Below are positions 22,734-30,963 of a stretch of 34,972 nt of DNA, one piece after another. The DNA comes from Sandaracinus sp. (GTDB lineage: Bacteria; Myxococcota_A; Polyangia; Polyangiales; Houyiibacteriaceae): the NCBI GenBank assembly GCA_020633125.1, contig JACKEH010000049.1, positions 1 through 34,972 on the forward strand, read 5' to 3'. The stretch's first letter is position 1, and every line of letters begins with the position of its first letter. Both the position numbers and the translations under genes were made by a program. The notes under the pieces are model-generated. The model ran no database searches. It saw nothing but the letters and a program-made list of their open reading frames with translations, and was not told the DNA's origin.

Positions 22734-24698
22734 TCAGGGATTCGCGGGAGGCTGACTCTCGGTGGTTCCGGAAGAAGTCGTCATGGTCGACGTCGACATC
22801 GTCGCCGTGGACGTGGTCGACATCGTCGTCGTCGCCATGGACGCGGTCGTCGTGGTGGCCGTCGGCTCGGTGGCTTCCGCCATGGTCGGCGTGGGGGTCG
22901 GGGCGGGCTCTTCCGTCGCGGTCATGGTCGCCGTCATCGTCGCGGCCATGCTGCTCTCGGTCGCGCTCGTCTCCGTCGTATCCGTCGACGCCATCGACGC
23001 CGCCATCGTCGCGGTCTCCGCCGGTTGCATCGTGGTGTCGCCCTCGGGCGGCTCGACTCCCTCCGGACCCGCGTCGACGGGCCGCGCGGCGCCTTCGGGC
23101 AAGCGAAGCTCGACGTCGGCCGGCACGCCTTCGCGAACCGTCGCCGTCGCGCGGGCGGCCACGGAGTCCCCGGTGCGGGCTTCGAAACGGTACGCGCCCG
23201 GAAGCAGCTCCACGCACAGGCTCACGCCTTCGCGCATCGGCCCGTAGCTCTGGCCGTCGACGAAGAGCTCGCCTTCGGGCACGTCGGAGCGCACGCAGAC
23301 CTCGACCGGCTCGGGCTCGGCCGGGGGTTCCGGACGCGGCGGGGGTTGCGCGGTCGGCTCTTCGCCTCCGCCCGAAACCACCAGACCGATCACGATCGCC
23401 GCGACGACGAGCAACGCGATCACGATGCCCCACGGGAATCCCCCCGCCGGCACCGTCGCCACGCCTTCGTCGTTCTCGATCGGCTCACGCTTCACGTCCG
23501 CGCCGGGCTTACGCGACGACGTCTTCATCGTCGGCTCGCGCGGCGGGATCTCGCTGGGACGCACGCCACCGGCGGGCAGCGGGTACTGCTGGTAGCGCGC
23601 GGGCGGCGCACCGTCGGCCGGCGCGAGGCCTTCGCCGTCCACGTCCGCGACGACACACGTGATGTTGTCGTGGCCGCCACCGGCGTTCGCCATCTCGAGC
23701 AGCCGGCGGGCGATCGCTTCGAGATCGTCCCCGTCGCCGAGGACCTCTCGAATCATGTCTTGGTGCACGAGGCCGCTGAGACCGTCGCTGCAGAGCAGCA
23801 GGCGATCGCCACGGCGCAGCTCGAGGAAGGTCAGGTCGACGCTGACCTCCTCGGTGGTGCCGAGGGCCTGCAGGATGATGTTCGAGTGCTCGAAGGACTC
23901 GGCCTCTTCTTCGGTGAGCTGGCCGGCTTCGATGAGCTGGTTGACGAGGCTCTGGTCCTTCGTGACCAGCGTGAGCGCACCGTTGCGTAGGACGTAACAG
24001 CGGCTGTCGCCGACCTGACCGACGAAGAGCACCCGATCGAGGAGCCCCGCGACCGTGGCCGTGGTGCCCATGCCGCGGCGGCTGCGGTCCATCTTGGCGG
24101 CACCGAAGATGCGCGCGCCGGCTTCTTCGATCGAATAGACCAGGCGATGCGCGAAGACGTCGCGGTCCTTCGGGGTCGAGCCCGCGGCCATCACTTCGCG
24201 CACGGTGTCGACGGCCATCTTGCTGGCGACCTCGCCGGCCGCCGCGCCGCCCATGCCGTCGCAGACCGCGAGGATGAGGCCTTTGTCCCGGACCTCACCC
24301 TGCAGAAGCTTTTCGCCCGAGTGCGGATCGTCCTCCCCACCCCAGCACGTGTTCGTGCCGTCGGTGAGGTCGATCGTCATGAAGTTGTCCTCGTTGTGCT
24401 CGCGCACGAGGCCGACGTCGATGATGCCGAAGAGCCGGTAGGAGATCGGTCCCGAAGGCGGGGTCGAGATCTTCCCAGGGCGGGTCTCGTCCGATTCGGG
24501 CTCGGTGCGCTCCTCGGAGGGCTCCGTGTCCTTGGCGTCCTTGGCCTCCGTGGACTCCGAGTCGTCGGCCTCGCCAGGCGCCAACGAACGCCGCTTGGCC
24601 GCGGGCATGTCCGGCATCGTCGCGGTGACGTCGCCTTCGTCCGCGTCGGGCGCCACGGGCTCGCGCTCCTCTTCGTTCTTCCCGTCGCGGTCGCTCAT
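22734..24698 (-). CDS. PP2C-type Ser/Thr phosphatase with membrane anchor, PEGA-like domain and Thr/Met-rich tail
   Basis: The protein has 654 residues. An acidic N-terminal extension (1-80) is followed by a PP2C domain (about 85-355) with all metal motifs: REHNEDNF (99-106), DGMGG (147-151), GDSR (230-233), SDGL (304-307) and GGHDN (341-345). A single transmembrane helix (about 422-442) leads to a PEGA-like beta domain (about 466-533, VPEGELFVDGQSYGP) and a low-complexity Thr/Met/Ala/Ser tail (555-648). Known family role: reversal of Hanks-type kinase phosphorylation. Its start overlaps the stop of the FHA/zinc-ribbon gene by 4 bases (ATGA), and an FHA-pseudoprotease follows. The cognate kinase is not in the window. 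Confidence 0.92.
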   Translation of the reverse strand: MSDRDGKNEEEREPVAPDADEGDVTATMPDMPAAKRRSLAPGEADDSESTEAKDAKDTEPSEERTEPESDETRPGKISTPPSGPISYRLFGIIDVGLVREHNEDNFMTIDLTDGTNTCWGGEDDPHSGEKLLQGEVRDKGLILAVCDGMGGAAAGEVASKMAVDTVREVMAAGSTPKDRDVFAHRLVYSIEEAGARIFGAAKMDRSRRGMGTTATVAGLLDRVLFVGQVGDSRCYVLRNGALTLVTKDQSLVNQLIEAGQLTEEEAESFEHSNIILQALGTTEEVSVDLTFLELRRGDRLLLCSDGLSGLVHQDMIREVLGDGDDLEAIARRLLEMANAGGGHDNITCVVADVDGEGLAPADGAPPARYQQYPLPAGGVRPSEIPPREPTMKTSSRKPGADVKREPIENDEGVATVPAGGFPWGIVIALLVVAAIVIGLVVSGGGEEPTAQPPPRPEPPAEPEPVEVCVRSDVPEGELFVDGQSYGPMREGVSLCVELLPGAYRFEARTGDSVAARATATVREGVPADVELRLPEGAARPVDAGPEGVEPPEGDTTMQPAETATMAASMASTDTTETSATESSMAATMTATMTATEEPAPTPTPTMAEATEPTATTTTASMATTTMSTTSTATMSTSTMTTSSGTTESQPPANP

Positions 24699-25960
24699 CG
24701 CTGCCCGATCCCGTCGAAACGGAAGAGGTGACGCCCCACTCGGAACTGGTCGCCGATGCGGAGCTCGTGCTCGCTGCGGAGCCGAATGCCGGTGCCGTTG
24801 GACGACCCGAGATCCTTCAAGACGGCACGCTTCGTCGAACGCTCGAACGCAATCGACGCGTGCCGACGAGAGAGGAACGGATCGTCGGTGAAGACGACAT
24901 CGCCGGTCTCGCGCCCCAACACGGTGTCGTCACGATACAAGTAATGAACGTCGCGGCCTACCCCTTCCGTCGTGTACTGCACGAGGCGGGCGTAGCGGGG
25001 GGTTTCCGGGGTGCCGAACACCATGACCCCCTGGACGCTGGCCGGGCCGAGCGGAACCTCGGCGTCTTCGAGCATCTCGAAGCGCAGGACCTGCTGGCCG
25101 AGGAGAATGACGTCGCCGTTTCGCAGCTCGACCGGCTCGCGAACCCGGAGAAAGACGCCGTTCACGGAGTCGAGGTCCCGCAGGAACCACCGGTTGCCGT
25201 CCTTGCGCAGGCGCGCGTGGCGGGCCGAGAGGTAGGGATCGTCGGGAAAACGAACGTCGCCCTCACTGCGCCCGAGGTCGGTCGAGGGGACGTGAATCGA
25301 ATGAACCGTGCCGTCCGAGCCGTCCTTGAGGATGGCGACCAGGCGGACGTCGGTGGCGAGGGTCGAGGCCACCCCGGCCGGGCCGTCGATTTGGTGAGGG
25401 CCGTGGGCGGTCGAGTGCAGATTCTCGGGACCGGCGAAGTCGGCGTAGCGGGCGCCGCAGAACTTGCAGACGACGGCTCCCGGATCGCCGACCCCACGGC
25501 AACGCCCGCAGATCGGCCCCCCGACCGCCGCCTCCGCCCTTGCCATCGGCGAGGCGCCGGCCATCGGCGAGGCGCCGCCCATCGGTGAAGCGCCAGCCAT
25601 CGGAGCCGCGTTGCCCACCGGCGTCGGCGCCACGACGCCGGCCGAGAGCGGTGAGGAGGGTTGGGCTTGGGCGCCGAAGGGCGTGGGAGAGAGGCCACCC
25701 CCCATCGGTGCTGCGGCCATCGGTTGGGCGGCCATCGGTCCAGCGGGAGCGGGGGCCGCCGCGGCGGGAGCGGGGGCGGCAGCAGCAGGCGCGAGCGATT
25801 GTCCGCAGTGAACGCAGAAGCGCATGTGCGGCTGGTTCGCGCCGCCGCAGCGTGGACACGCGTTCGAGCTGGGCGCAGGGGCGCCTGCCAGGCGGGTCCC
25901 GCACTGCTCGCAGAACACGCTGCCGGCCGAATTCGCGTGGCCGCAGTGGGGGCAGGTCAT
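24695..25960 (-). CDS. Zinc-ribbon and double FHA-domain protein
   Basis: The protein is 421 residues from the ATG giving MTCPHCG; the open frame runs 15 codons further but those residues look random. Three zinc ribbons of CxxC...CxxC type are seen (3-21, 35-53, about 149-166), the first two joined by short linkers. Between ribbons two and three lies an Ala/Pro/Met-rich stretch with GASPM repeats. Two FHA domains follow, with DLGRSEGDV/SARHARL/DSVNGVF and VLGRETGDV/SRRHASI/GSSNGTG motifs. It is a cytosolic phosphothreonine reader, probably docking a kinase or its targets. It is the first gene of the FHA-PP2C-pseudoprotease operon. Confidence 0.88.
   Translation of the reverse strand: MTCPHCGHANSAGSVFCEQCGTRLAGAPAPSSNACPRCGGANQPHMRFCVHCGQSLAPAAAAPAPAAAAPAPAGPMAAQPMAAAPMGGGLSPTPFGAQAQPSSPLSAGVVAPTPVGNAAPMAGASPMGGASPMAGASPMARAEAAVGGPICGRCRGVGDPGAVVCKFCGARYADFAGPENLHSTAHGPHQIDGPAGVASTLATDVRLVAILKDGSDGTVHSIHVPSTDLGRSEGDVRFPDDPYLSARHARLRKDGNRWFLRDLDSVNGVFLRVREPVELRNGDVILLGQQVLRFEMLEDAEVPLGPASVQGVMVFGTPETPRYARLVQYTTEGVGRDVHYLYRDDTVLGRETGDVVFTDDPFLSRRHASIAFERSTKRAVLKDLGSSNGTGIRLRSEHELRIGDQFRVGRHLFRFDGIGQR
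25543..25605 (-). repeat. 18-bp tandem repeat inside the FHA gene
   Basis: Three 18-base copies (25543-25560, 25561-25578, 25579-25596) and a partial fourth encode six-residue GASPM-type units in the linker before the third zinc ribbon. Confidence 0.85.
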
Positions 25961-26033
25961 GCTGCGCGAAGTGGAACTCGTGGCGGGCTCCGCCGTCAAG
26001 AACACGCGCGCGGGGAAAGCCCCCTACTCGGGT

Positions 26034-26197
26034 CTCAGAGCACGAATCAGTTGCACTGATTCTTGCTCTTCTCTTTTCTCGAGGGAGCGGCGCGCTCCCT
26101 CCCCCAACCGGCGAAGCCGGATTGGGGCCCCCTCCCACCACCGAGCGCCACGACCACTCGCACGGTTTCGCTCCGTACAAGTGGTGGGCGCTCTCGG
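26034..26197 (+). repeat. Multi-hairpin dispersed repeat, copy B
   Basis: This is the best-preserved copy. Hairpin 1 is 26038-26051 with 26055-26068 (one mismatch), hairpin 2 is 26081-26089 with 26093-26101 (perfect) and hairpin 3 is the CCGGC-GAA-GCCGG stem near 26108-26120. An outer CCACCACC/GGTGGTGGG-type arm follows. It lies between the stop of the 26199 gene and the start of the FHA gene. Confidence 0.85.
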
Positions 26198-26198
26198 G

Positions 26199-26834
26199 TC
26201 ACGGGGTCAGGGCCAAGCCGACCTGGAGCATGGCAGCGCCGTCGAGCCCGAAGCTGGACGCCCGGTCGAGCCCGTCGCTCCGGGACGTGAAGGCCGAGGT
26301 CGCGAAGAGGCGAACGCCGACGTCGACCACGAACGCGAGCGTAGGCAGGATTTCGAGCTCGAACCCGGAGAACAGGTCCACGGACCCGCCGCCCGCGTTG
26401 CGTCGAAACGCGTCGCCGAAGAGAAGGCCACCGATCGCGACCCCGACGAAAGGGTGAATCTGCCGCGCACGCAGGAAGTAGCGACGACCCACGAGGCGAA
26501 GCACCTGCAGGGTCGACAGCTCGTGCACGCCGTTGCCGTCGAGCAACCACACGTCGTAGCCGGCTCCGAGGGCCCATCCCGAAGGCCAACGCCACTCGAC
26601 GATGCCGCCGATGCCACCGCCTCCGCCGAAGACACACGCGCCGCCCGAAGGGCACAGCGGTCGGTCGGCAAAGGGAAAGACGATGTCGAGGTGAACCTCG
26701 CCAGCCACCCTCGGTGCATGCTCGCTCGGAGGCGGCGGCGGCTCGAAGGAGTCGGCCTCGACGCCCCTCGGGCCGGCTACGACGGCGACCAGGCAGACCA
26801 GAAAACCCAACACCGGCGTGTACTTACGACTCAT
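26199..26834 (-). CDS. Predicted outer-membrane beta-barrel-like protein
   Basis: The 211-residue protein starts at MSRKYTPVLG with a signal peptide (cleavage probably after GVEA, near residue 27). A Pro-rich mature start is followed by alternating amphipathic strands with Gly and aromatic residues (EVHLDIVFPF, GGIVEWRWPSGWALGAGYDVW, HPFVGVAIGGLLFG, LPTLAFVVDVGVRLFATS), ending in a hydrophobic strand. This resembles 8-stranded OmpA/OmpW-like barrels, but no named family is recognised. A longer open frame (to 27032) would antisense the 27013 gene promoter and is rejected. It is divergent from the small acidic protein gene. Confidence 0.7.
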   Translation of the reverse strand: MSRKYTPVLGFLVCLVAVVAGPRGVEADSFEPPPPPSEHAPRVAGEVHLDIVFPFADRPLCPSGGACVFGGGGGIGGIVEWRWPSGWALGAGYDVWLLDGNGVHELSTLQVLRLVGRRYFLRARQIHPFVGVAIGGLLFGDAFRRNAGGGSVDLFSGFELEILPTLAFVVDVGVRLFATSAFTSRSDGLDRASSFGLDGAAMLQVGLALTP

Positions 26835-26857
26835 CACTGGGGGGGCGCTCGACGTTG

Positions 26858-26885
26858 TTGACAGGCTTGGCGTGCCACCTATAGT
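26858..26885 (+). promoter_or_regulatory. Near-consensus sigma70 promoter for the 27013 gene
   Basis: TTGACA (26858-26863), a 16-base spacer and TATAGT (26880-26885). This is the best promoter in the window. The expected start near 26892 gives a leader of about 120 bases before the ATG at 27013. Confidence 0.8.
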
Positions 26886-27012
26886 TCGCGCCGTTCGCGG
26901 GGTGGTGATCCGAACGGATGCCGCGAGCAAACTACCTCGGACGGCGAGTACGCGCGACAGCTCGAGGCGGCGTTTCAGCCGACGGCGAGCCCACGATAGC
27001 AGGTGACGGGTC

Positions 27013-27375
27013 ATGGAGATCTTTCTCGACAAACGAGCGGTTCGTCAGATTCGTCTCAGTGCGGCGGACGCGATCGAGGAGGGCGACACCGAGACTCTTC
27101 GTGAGGACCTGATCGAAGCGTTCTCCGAGGAGCAGGTGGAGGAGATCGAGCGCCGCATCGACAGCGGCGACATCTACGAGTTCATCTCGGAGGTGCTCGA
27201 CGAGTGGGGAGGCGACGACATCGAGGAGCTCTTCGAGCTGCTCGAGGGTCAGCTCGCGGACGCCGACGTCGACCTCAAGTACACGGCCCCCGAGATGGAG
27301 GACGAGGAAGAGGAAGAAGAAGAGGAAGAGGACGGCGAGGACGACGTCGAGTACGAAGAAGAGCCTCAGCTCTGA
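27013..27375 (+). CDS. Small acidic protein of unknown function
   Basis: The 120-residue protein starts at the ATG 8 bases after AGGTGA. Residues 1-95 are helical and charged (VRQIRLSAADAIEEGDTETLREDLIEAF, EEQVEEIERRIDSGDIYEFISEVL). The last quarter is an almost unbroken Glu/Asp run (about 96-117). No family is recognised. A near-consensus promoter and a strong terminator with a UUCG loop suggest a well-expressed single gene. The acidic tail could mimic nucleic acid or bind basic partners (inference). Confidence 0.85.
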   Translation: MEIFLDKRAVRQIRLSAADAIEEGDTETLREDLIEAFSEEQVEEIERRIDSGDIYEFISEVLDEWGGDDIEELFELLEGQLADADVDLKYTAPEMEDEEEEEEEEEDGEDDVEYEEEPQL

Positions 27376-27400
27376 TCGTCACGTCCCTTTCGACGATCTT

Positions 27401-27426
27401 CGGCCGGCCTTCGGGTCGGCCGTTTT
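27401..27426 (+). terminator. Strong UUCG-loop terminator of the 27013 gene
   Basis: A 9-bp stem (27401-27409 with 27414-27422, one G-U pair) closed by a TTCG tetraloop is followed by TTTT. It begins 26 bases past the stop. Confidence 0.88.
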
Positions 27427-27469
27427 CGTTCCGTCGCCTCGCGAAGGCGGCGCGAGCGACGACGATGCG

Positions 27470-27660
27470 AGCTCCCCGGAAGTCGGCGAAGCCGACCAGA
27501 ACACCGAGCGCAGCGAGGGCCAGTCGCGGGTGACTCCTGGGGGTCGAGTCCCCTCGCCTCCGGAGGACCGAAGCCGACCGAACGGAACGAAGCGCAGCCG
27601 ACCAGCAAAGACGTCGGAGGGGGCTGGGGAGCTCACTCCCCAGAAGTCGGCGCAGCCGAC
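27470..27660. repeat. Short repeats with GTCGGCG-AGCCGAC hairpins
   Basis: The hairpin GTCGGCGAAGCCGAC (27482-27496) recurs with one change at 27646-27660, each preceded by CTCCCC(A/G)GAA. Related AAGCCGACC and CAGCCGACC pieces lie near 27571 and 27594. The second copy is inside the 3' end of the 27633 gene. Apart from these repeats and the terminator, nothing is seen between 27376 and 27632. Confidence 0.65.
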
Positions 27661-28703
27661 CCAAGAGACGTGCAGTCGCGCTCGAGGCGCTCGCGGGCGG
27701 CACGCGCGGAGCGACCGACGTCGGTGATCTCGAGCACGCGCTCGAGGGTGTCGCAGCCGTCGCGATCGCCGGCGTCGAGCTGCATGCTCGCGAGCTCGTA
27801 GAGCGCGTCGTCGCGAAGGGTCGAGTCGGGGAAGTCGTCGACCAGCGCCTCGTACGAACGGCGCGCCGAAGCGTGATCGCCGGCGTCGCGATGGATTCGC
27901 GCGATCCGCAGGCGTGCCTCGGGAAACGCCGGAAGCGTGTAGCTGCCCATCAGCGTGGTCGTCTCGGCCCGCTCGAGCATCGCTTCGAGACGTGCGACCG
28001 CGGCCTCGGGGTGTCCGTCTTCGAGGTCCATCGTCGCGAGCAGGAGGATGGCGTCGTCCCACCGCTCGCCCTGCGGGTAGGGATGACGCTCGACCAAGAG
28101 CTCGAGGGTGGCGACGGCTTCGGCGCGACGATCGGCGGCGAGCTGCAGCTCGTGACGCCGCCAGAGCAGATCGTCGCCGAGGGTGGACTCGGACAAAACC
28201 GCGTCCAGCTGCGCGATCGTCGCGAGCACGGCGTCGACGCCGCGATGCTCGCGCATCCAGCCGAACCAATGGTGGAGCGCACGTCCGCCAAGTCCGTCGT
28301 CGGGATGCTCGCGCACCACCCGTTCGAAGCCTTCGAGCGCCTGTGGGATCGCGTCGAGCCGTTCGAAGCGGAGCAAGGCCGCGTCGTAGAGCGCGCGACC
28401 GGTGCGTCGCGACGGCGGACGCGCCGCCGCGATCTCGTCGAGAAGCGCGACCGCTTCGTCGTAGCGCCCGGCGTCGACCAGCGCGCGGCTTTGCCGGTAA
28501 CGCGCCTCGTCGCGATCGACGCGACGGTCGGCGGTCTCGGCCGCGTGGGCGAACGCGGCGATCGCTTCGTCGTGGCGCCCGTGACGGGCGTGGCGCTCCC
28601 CTTCGGCGAGCGCGTTCAGATGCTCCGGGCTGCGCGGACGCGAGAGCGTCGGCGGACAGCCGAAGAGCAGGAGCGCGAACGCGACGAGGAACGAGCGGGT
28701 CAC
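27633..28703 (-). CDS. TPR-repeat lipoprotein
   Basis: The protein has 356 residues from a GTG whose bases overlap the previous TGA (GTGA). The leader ends in LLLFGC (Cys16), a lipobox. The mature protein is a run of helical pairs typical of tetratricopeptide repeats (AEGERHARHGRHDEAIAAFAHAA, LVDAGRYDEAVALLDEIAAARP, ALEGFERVVREHPDD, ARRSYEALVDDFPDS and others), in the manner of BamD or CpoB-like scaffolds. The last residues (LGSAAPTSGE) are encoded by a repeat hairpin. It is translationally coupled to the aldolase gene; a functional link is not obvious. Confidence 0.85.
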   Translation of the reverse strand: MTRSFLVAFALLLFGCPPTLSRPRSPEHLNALAEGERHARHGRHDEAIAAFAHAAETADRRVDRDEARYRQSRALVDAGRYDEAVALLDEIAAARPPSRRTGRALYDAALLRFERLDAIPQALEGFERVVREHPDDGLGGRALHHWFGWMREHRGVDAVLATIAQLDAVLSESTLGDDLLWRRHELQLAADRRAEAVATLELLVERHPYPQGERWDDAILLLATMDLEDGHPEAAVARLEAMLERAETTTLMGSYTLPAFPEARLRIARIHRDAGDHASARRSYEALVDDFPDSTLRDDALYELASMQLDAGDRDGCDTLERVLEITDVGRSARAARERLERDCTSLGSAAPTSGE

Positions 28704-29707
28704 GCGAGCTGCGCCAGCGCGCGAAGCGCTCCGTCGATGGCGGCGTCGTCGAGGTCGCGATGCGTCACCGCGCGAATGCGGCGCGCACCGATCGCACCGA
28801 GGGCGACCCCGAGCTCCTTCGCTCGGGCGAGGAACTCGCTCGCGTCGAGTCCGACGTCGAAGGGGACGATGTTGGTCTCGACCGCGTTCGGATCACAGCC
28901 GAAGCCCGCTTCCGCGAGGCCCTCGGCGAGGCGGCGAGCGCGACGGTGGTCGTCCGTGAGGTCGGCACGGTGGTGTTCGAGGCCGTGAAGCGCGGCCGCA
29001 GCGAGGATGCCCGCTTGGCGCATCGCTCCGCCAGCGCGGCGACGGAGGCGAAGGGCATCGTCGCGGCGCGCAGCCGGGAAACAGACCGCCGAGCCGACCG
29101 GGGCGCCGAGGCCTTTGGAGAAGCAGACGCTGACGGTGTCGAAGGGCGCGGCGAGCTCCGCGGGCTCGAGGCCGGTCGCGGTGCTCGCGTTCCAGAGGCG
29201 CGCGCCGTCGAGGTGCAGGCCGAGGCCCGCTTCGCGCGCGCGCTTGGCGACCGCCACCACCTTGGCCTGCGGGAAGACACGCCCGCCGGATTGGTTGTGC
29301 GTGTTCTCGAGCGCGACCGCGGCTTGGCGCGCGTAGTAGAACGCGTGCGGACGAATGCGCGGCTCGAGGTCGGCCACGTCGAAGGTGCCGCCGCCGGGAA
29401 TCGGCGTGAGCTGAAGCCCGCTCGATCCGGCGGCCGCGCCGCTCTCGTAGAGCAAGACGTGCGCGTCTTCGCCGACCAGAATCTCCTCGCCGCGCGCGCC
29501 GTGAAGCGCGAGCGCGAGCTGGTTGGCCAAGGTGCCGGAGGGCACGAAGAGCGCCGACTCTTTTCCGAGGAGCGCGGCGACGTGCTCTTCGAGCCGGCGG
29601 ACCGTCGGGTCTTCGCCGTAGACGTCGTCGCCGACCTCGGCAGAGGTCATGGCGCGACGCATCGCGTCGGTGGGTCGGGTGACGGTGTCGGAGCGCAGGT
29701 CGATCAC
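28700..29707 (-). CDS. ltaE: Low-specificity L-threonine aldolase
   Basis: The protein has 335 residues from a GTG start (MIDLRSDTVTRPT, the exact family N terminus). PLP-dependent fold-type I motifs are present: PSGTLANQLA (56-65), ENTHNQSGG (134-142), HLDGAR with Asp167, and the PLP lysine Lys198 in CFSKGLGAPVGS. It cleaves L-threonine/allo-threonine to glycine and acetaldehyde. It is upstream of and overlapping the TPR lipoprotein gene, and 109 bases downstream of a lipoprotein gene that has its own hairpin. Confidence 0.93.
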   Translation of the reverse strand: MIDLRSDTVTRPTDAMRRAMTSAEVGDDVYGEDPTVRRLEEHVAALLGKESALFVPSGTLANQLALALHGARGEEILVGEDAHVLLYESGAAAGSSGLQLTPIPGGGTFDVADLEPRIRPHAFYYARQAAVALENTHNQSGGRVFPQAKVVAVAKRAREAGLGLHLDGARLWNASTATGLEPAELAAPFDTVSVCFSKGLGAPVGSAVCFPAARRDDALRLRRRAGGAMRQAGILAAAALHGLEHHRADLTDDHRRARRLAEGLAEAGFGCDPNAVETNIVPFDVGLDASEFLARAKELGVALGAIGARRIRAVTHRDLDDAAIDGALRALAQLA

Positions 29708-29741
29708 GGCGCGCGGAGCCTAGCAGGTTGGCGTCGCCGCG

Positions 29742-29768
29742 CGGCCGGGTGGCTCGCCACCCCGGCCG
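29742..29768 (-). terminator. Hairpin after the 29817 gene
   Basis: A GC-rich stem (29742-29752 with 29757-29768, one bulged base) lies about 50 bases past the lipoprotein stop. There is no T-run. Confidence 0.45.
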
Positions 29769-29816
29769 TTGGTGGGTACGGATCGCGCGAGGGGACGTGC
29801 CGCGCGTTCGCGAGCG

Positions 29817-30782
29817 TCACTCGTGCTCGTGCGCGAGCCCGTCGAAGGGGCACTCGCCCTCCCCTTGAAAATGCCCCTGCGTCTTCAGCTGCGCGCGCAC
29901 GTAGGTCCACATGTCGTCGAGCACGAGGTCGTCGAAGGGCGAGCTCAAGTCGTAGCGGGCGTCGAGCTCGGCGAGGTCGCTCGGCGCGATGGCTTCGAGC
30001 TCGGCGCGCGTGACGGTGCCGTCGAGGTTCAGGTCGCAGTCGGCGAGCCATTGCGCGAGGCGCATCACCGCGCCCTCTTCGCCTTCGGGGAAACCGTTGA
30101 AGAAGAGGTGGTCGCCGTGAATCGTGAGCGTGGCCGACGAGCCGCCCTCGGTGATCGCGACGCCGCTGGGACCGTCCTCGGCTTGGCAGGGCCCGAAGAT
30201 CGTCTCGGCGTCGACGCAGAACGAGAAGGCGACCTCCGCCGCCGGGTAGCACCCCTCTTCGTCGGCGGTGAGACCTTCGGGGGGTGTGGCGAGCGAGGCC
30301 GGCGGGCAGCTCCGACCGTCGGTCTTCGCGAGCCGGCCTTCGATCAGGTAGGTGCAGGTCTCGTCGACCATGCGTTGGTAGGCGTCGGCGGGGACGCTCT
30401 CGTGTCGCGTGGCCTCGGCCGCGTGACCGATGACGTAGCTGACTTCCCAGCGGCCGGTGCGAAGCCCCTCGAGCTGCCAGAGCGAGAGCCCGGACGGCGG
30501 CAAGGATGCGAGGTCGACGACGAAGAGCTCTTCTGCGCTCGCTTGGCGGGTCGCGTCGGTCGCGAAGCCGAGCTCGATTTCGCCCATCGCGATCGCGTAG
30601 CGGTCGAAGGTCACCGACCAACCGTCGGCGATCGCTTCGTCGCCGCCCTCGGGCGAGAGGCCCTCGGTGATCGAGTCCTCGGCTTGCACGACGAAGGTCA
30701 CGTCGCCGGCGGAAGAGCCTCCGCCACACCCGGTGGCGATCGCGAGGAGGAGAAGGAGCTTTCGGATGTTCGGGTGCTGCAT
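29817..30782 (-). CDS. Lipoprotein with DGW-x-VT domain and EF-hand loop
   Basis: The 321-residue protein starts at MQHPNIRKLL; the lipobox ends ATGC (Cys19), followed by Gly/Ser residues typical of outer-membrane lipoproteins. The segment DGWSVTFDRYAIAMGEIEL (53-71) matches DGWTVTLERADLAFGPLYL of the neighbouring lipoprotein, and GDHLFF (223-228) matches its GDHSFV, so they are related. Near the C terminus a canonical 12-residue EF-hand loop begins at Asp250 (Asp250, Asn252, Asp254, Gly255, Glu261). The protein ends HEHE. It has several Cys in pairs. It is likely surface or periplasmic, and may bind metal. The function is unknown; it is close to a TonB-dependent receptor gene. Confidence 0.78.
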   Translation of the reverse strand: MQHPNIRKLLLLLAIATGCGGGSSAGDVTFVVQAEDSITEGLSPEGGDEAIADGWSVTFDRYAIAMGEIELGFATDATRQASAEELFVVDLASLPPSGLSLWQLEGLRTGRWEVSYVIGHAAEATRHESVPADAYQRMVDETCTYLIEGRLAKTDGRSCPPASLATPPEGLTADEEGCYPAAEVAFSFCVDAETIFGPCQAEDGPSGVAITEGGSSATLTIHGDHLFFNGFPEGEEGAVMRLAQWLADCDLNLDGTVTRAELEAIAPSDLAELDARYDLSSPFDDLVLDDMWTYVRAQLKTQGHFQGEGECPFDGLAHEHE

Positions 30783-30862
30783 GGTCGTCTCCGAGAGGGC
30801 GCACGTGTGCAATCACGGCGGTGGCGCCGTGGGGGCGTGCTCGAGTCAGGAGCGGGGAACGG

Positions 30863-30909
30863 TTCGGGCTTCGCCCGATGGGGGGAGGGGCGCCGGAACG
30901 CCCCTCCGG
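30863..30909 (-). repeat. 47-bp direct repeat, copy 1
   Basis: Identical to 30964-31010 except one base. It has a CGGGC-TTCG-type mini-hairpin and a 9-bp GGAGGGGCG/CGCCCCTCC stem. The start resembles hairpin 3 of the multi-hairpin repeat family. Confidence 0.85.
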
Positions 30910-30963
30910 GAGAAACGACGTCCGCGGTTGACCCCGCGGACGGGTGGGTGGTGGGGGGCCCCA

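Noticed and set aside
22762..23247. Val/Ala-rich plus-strand frame that looks like a membrane protein
   Set aside because: It is the antisense reading of the Thr/Met-rich tail of the PP2C gene, where ACN codons read as Val; the hydrophobicity is an artefact.
18212..23662. 1816-residue plus-strand open frame
   Set aside because: It covers the phosphomutase gene in another frame and the antisense of the TPR, FHA and PP2C genes. Its composition is Arg/Ala/Gly-rich, typical of GC-rich shadow frames.
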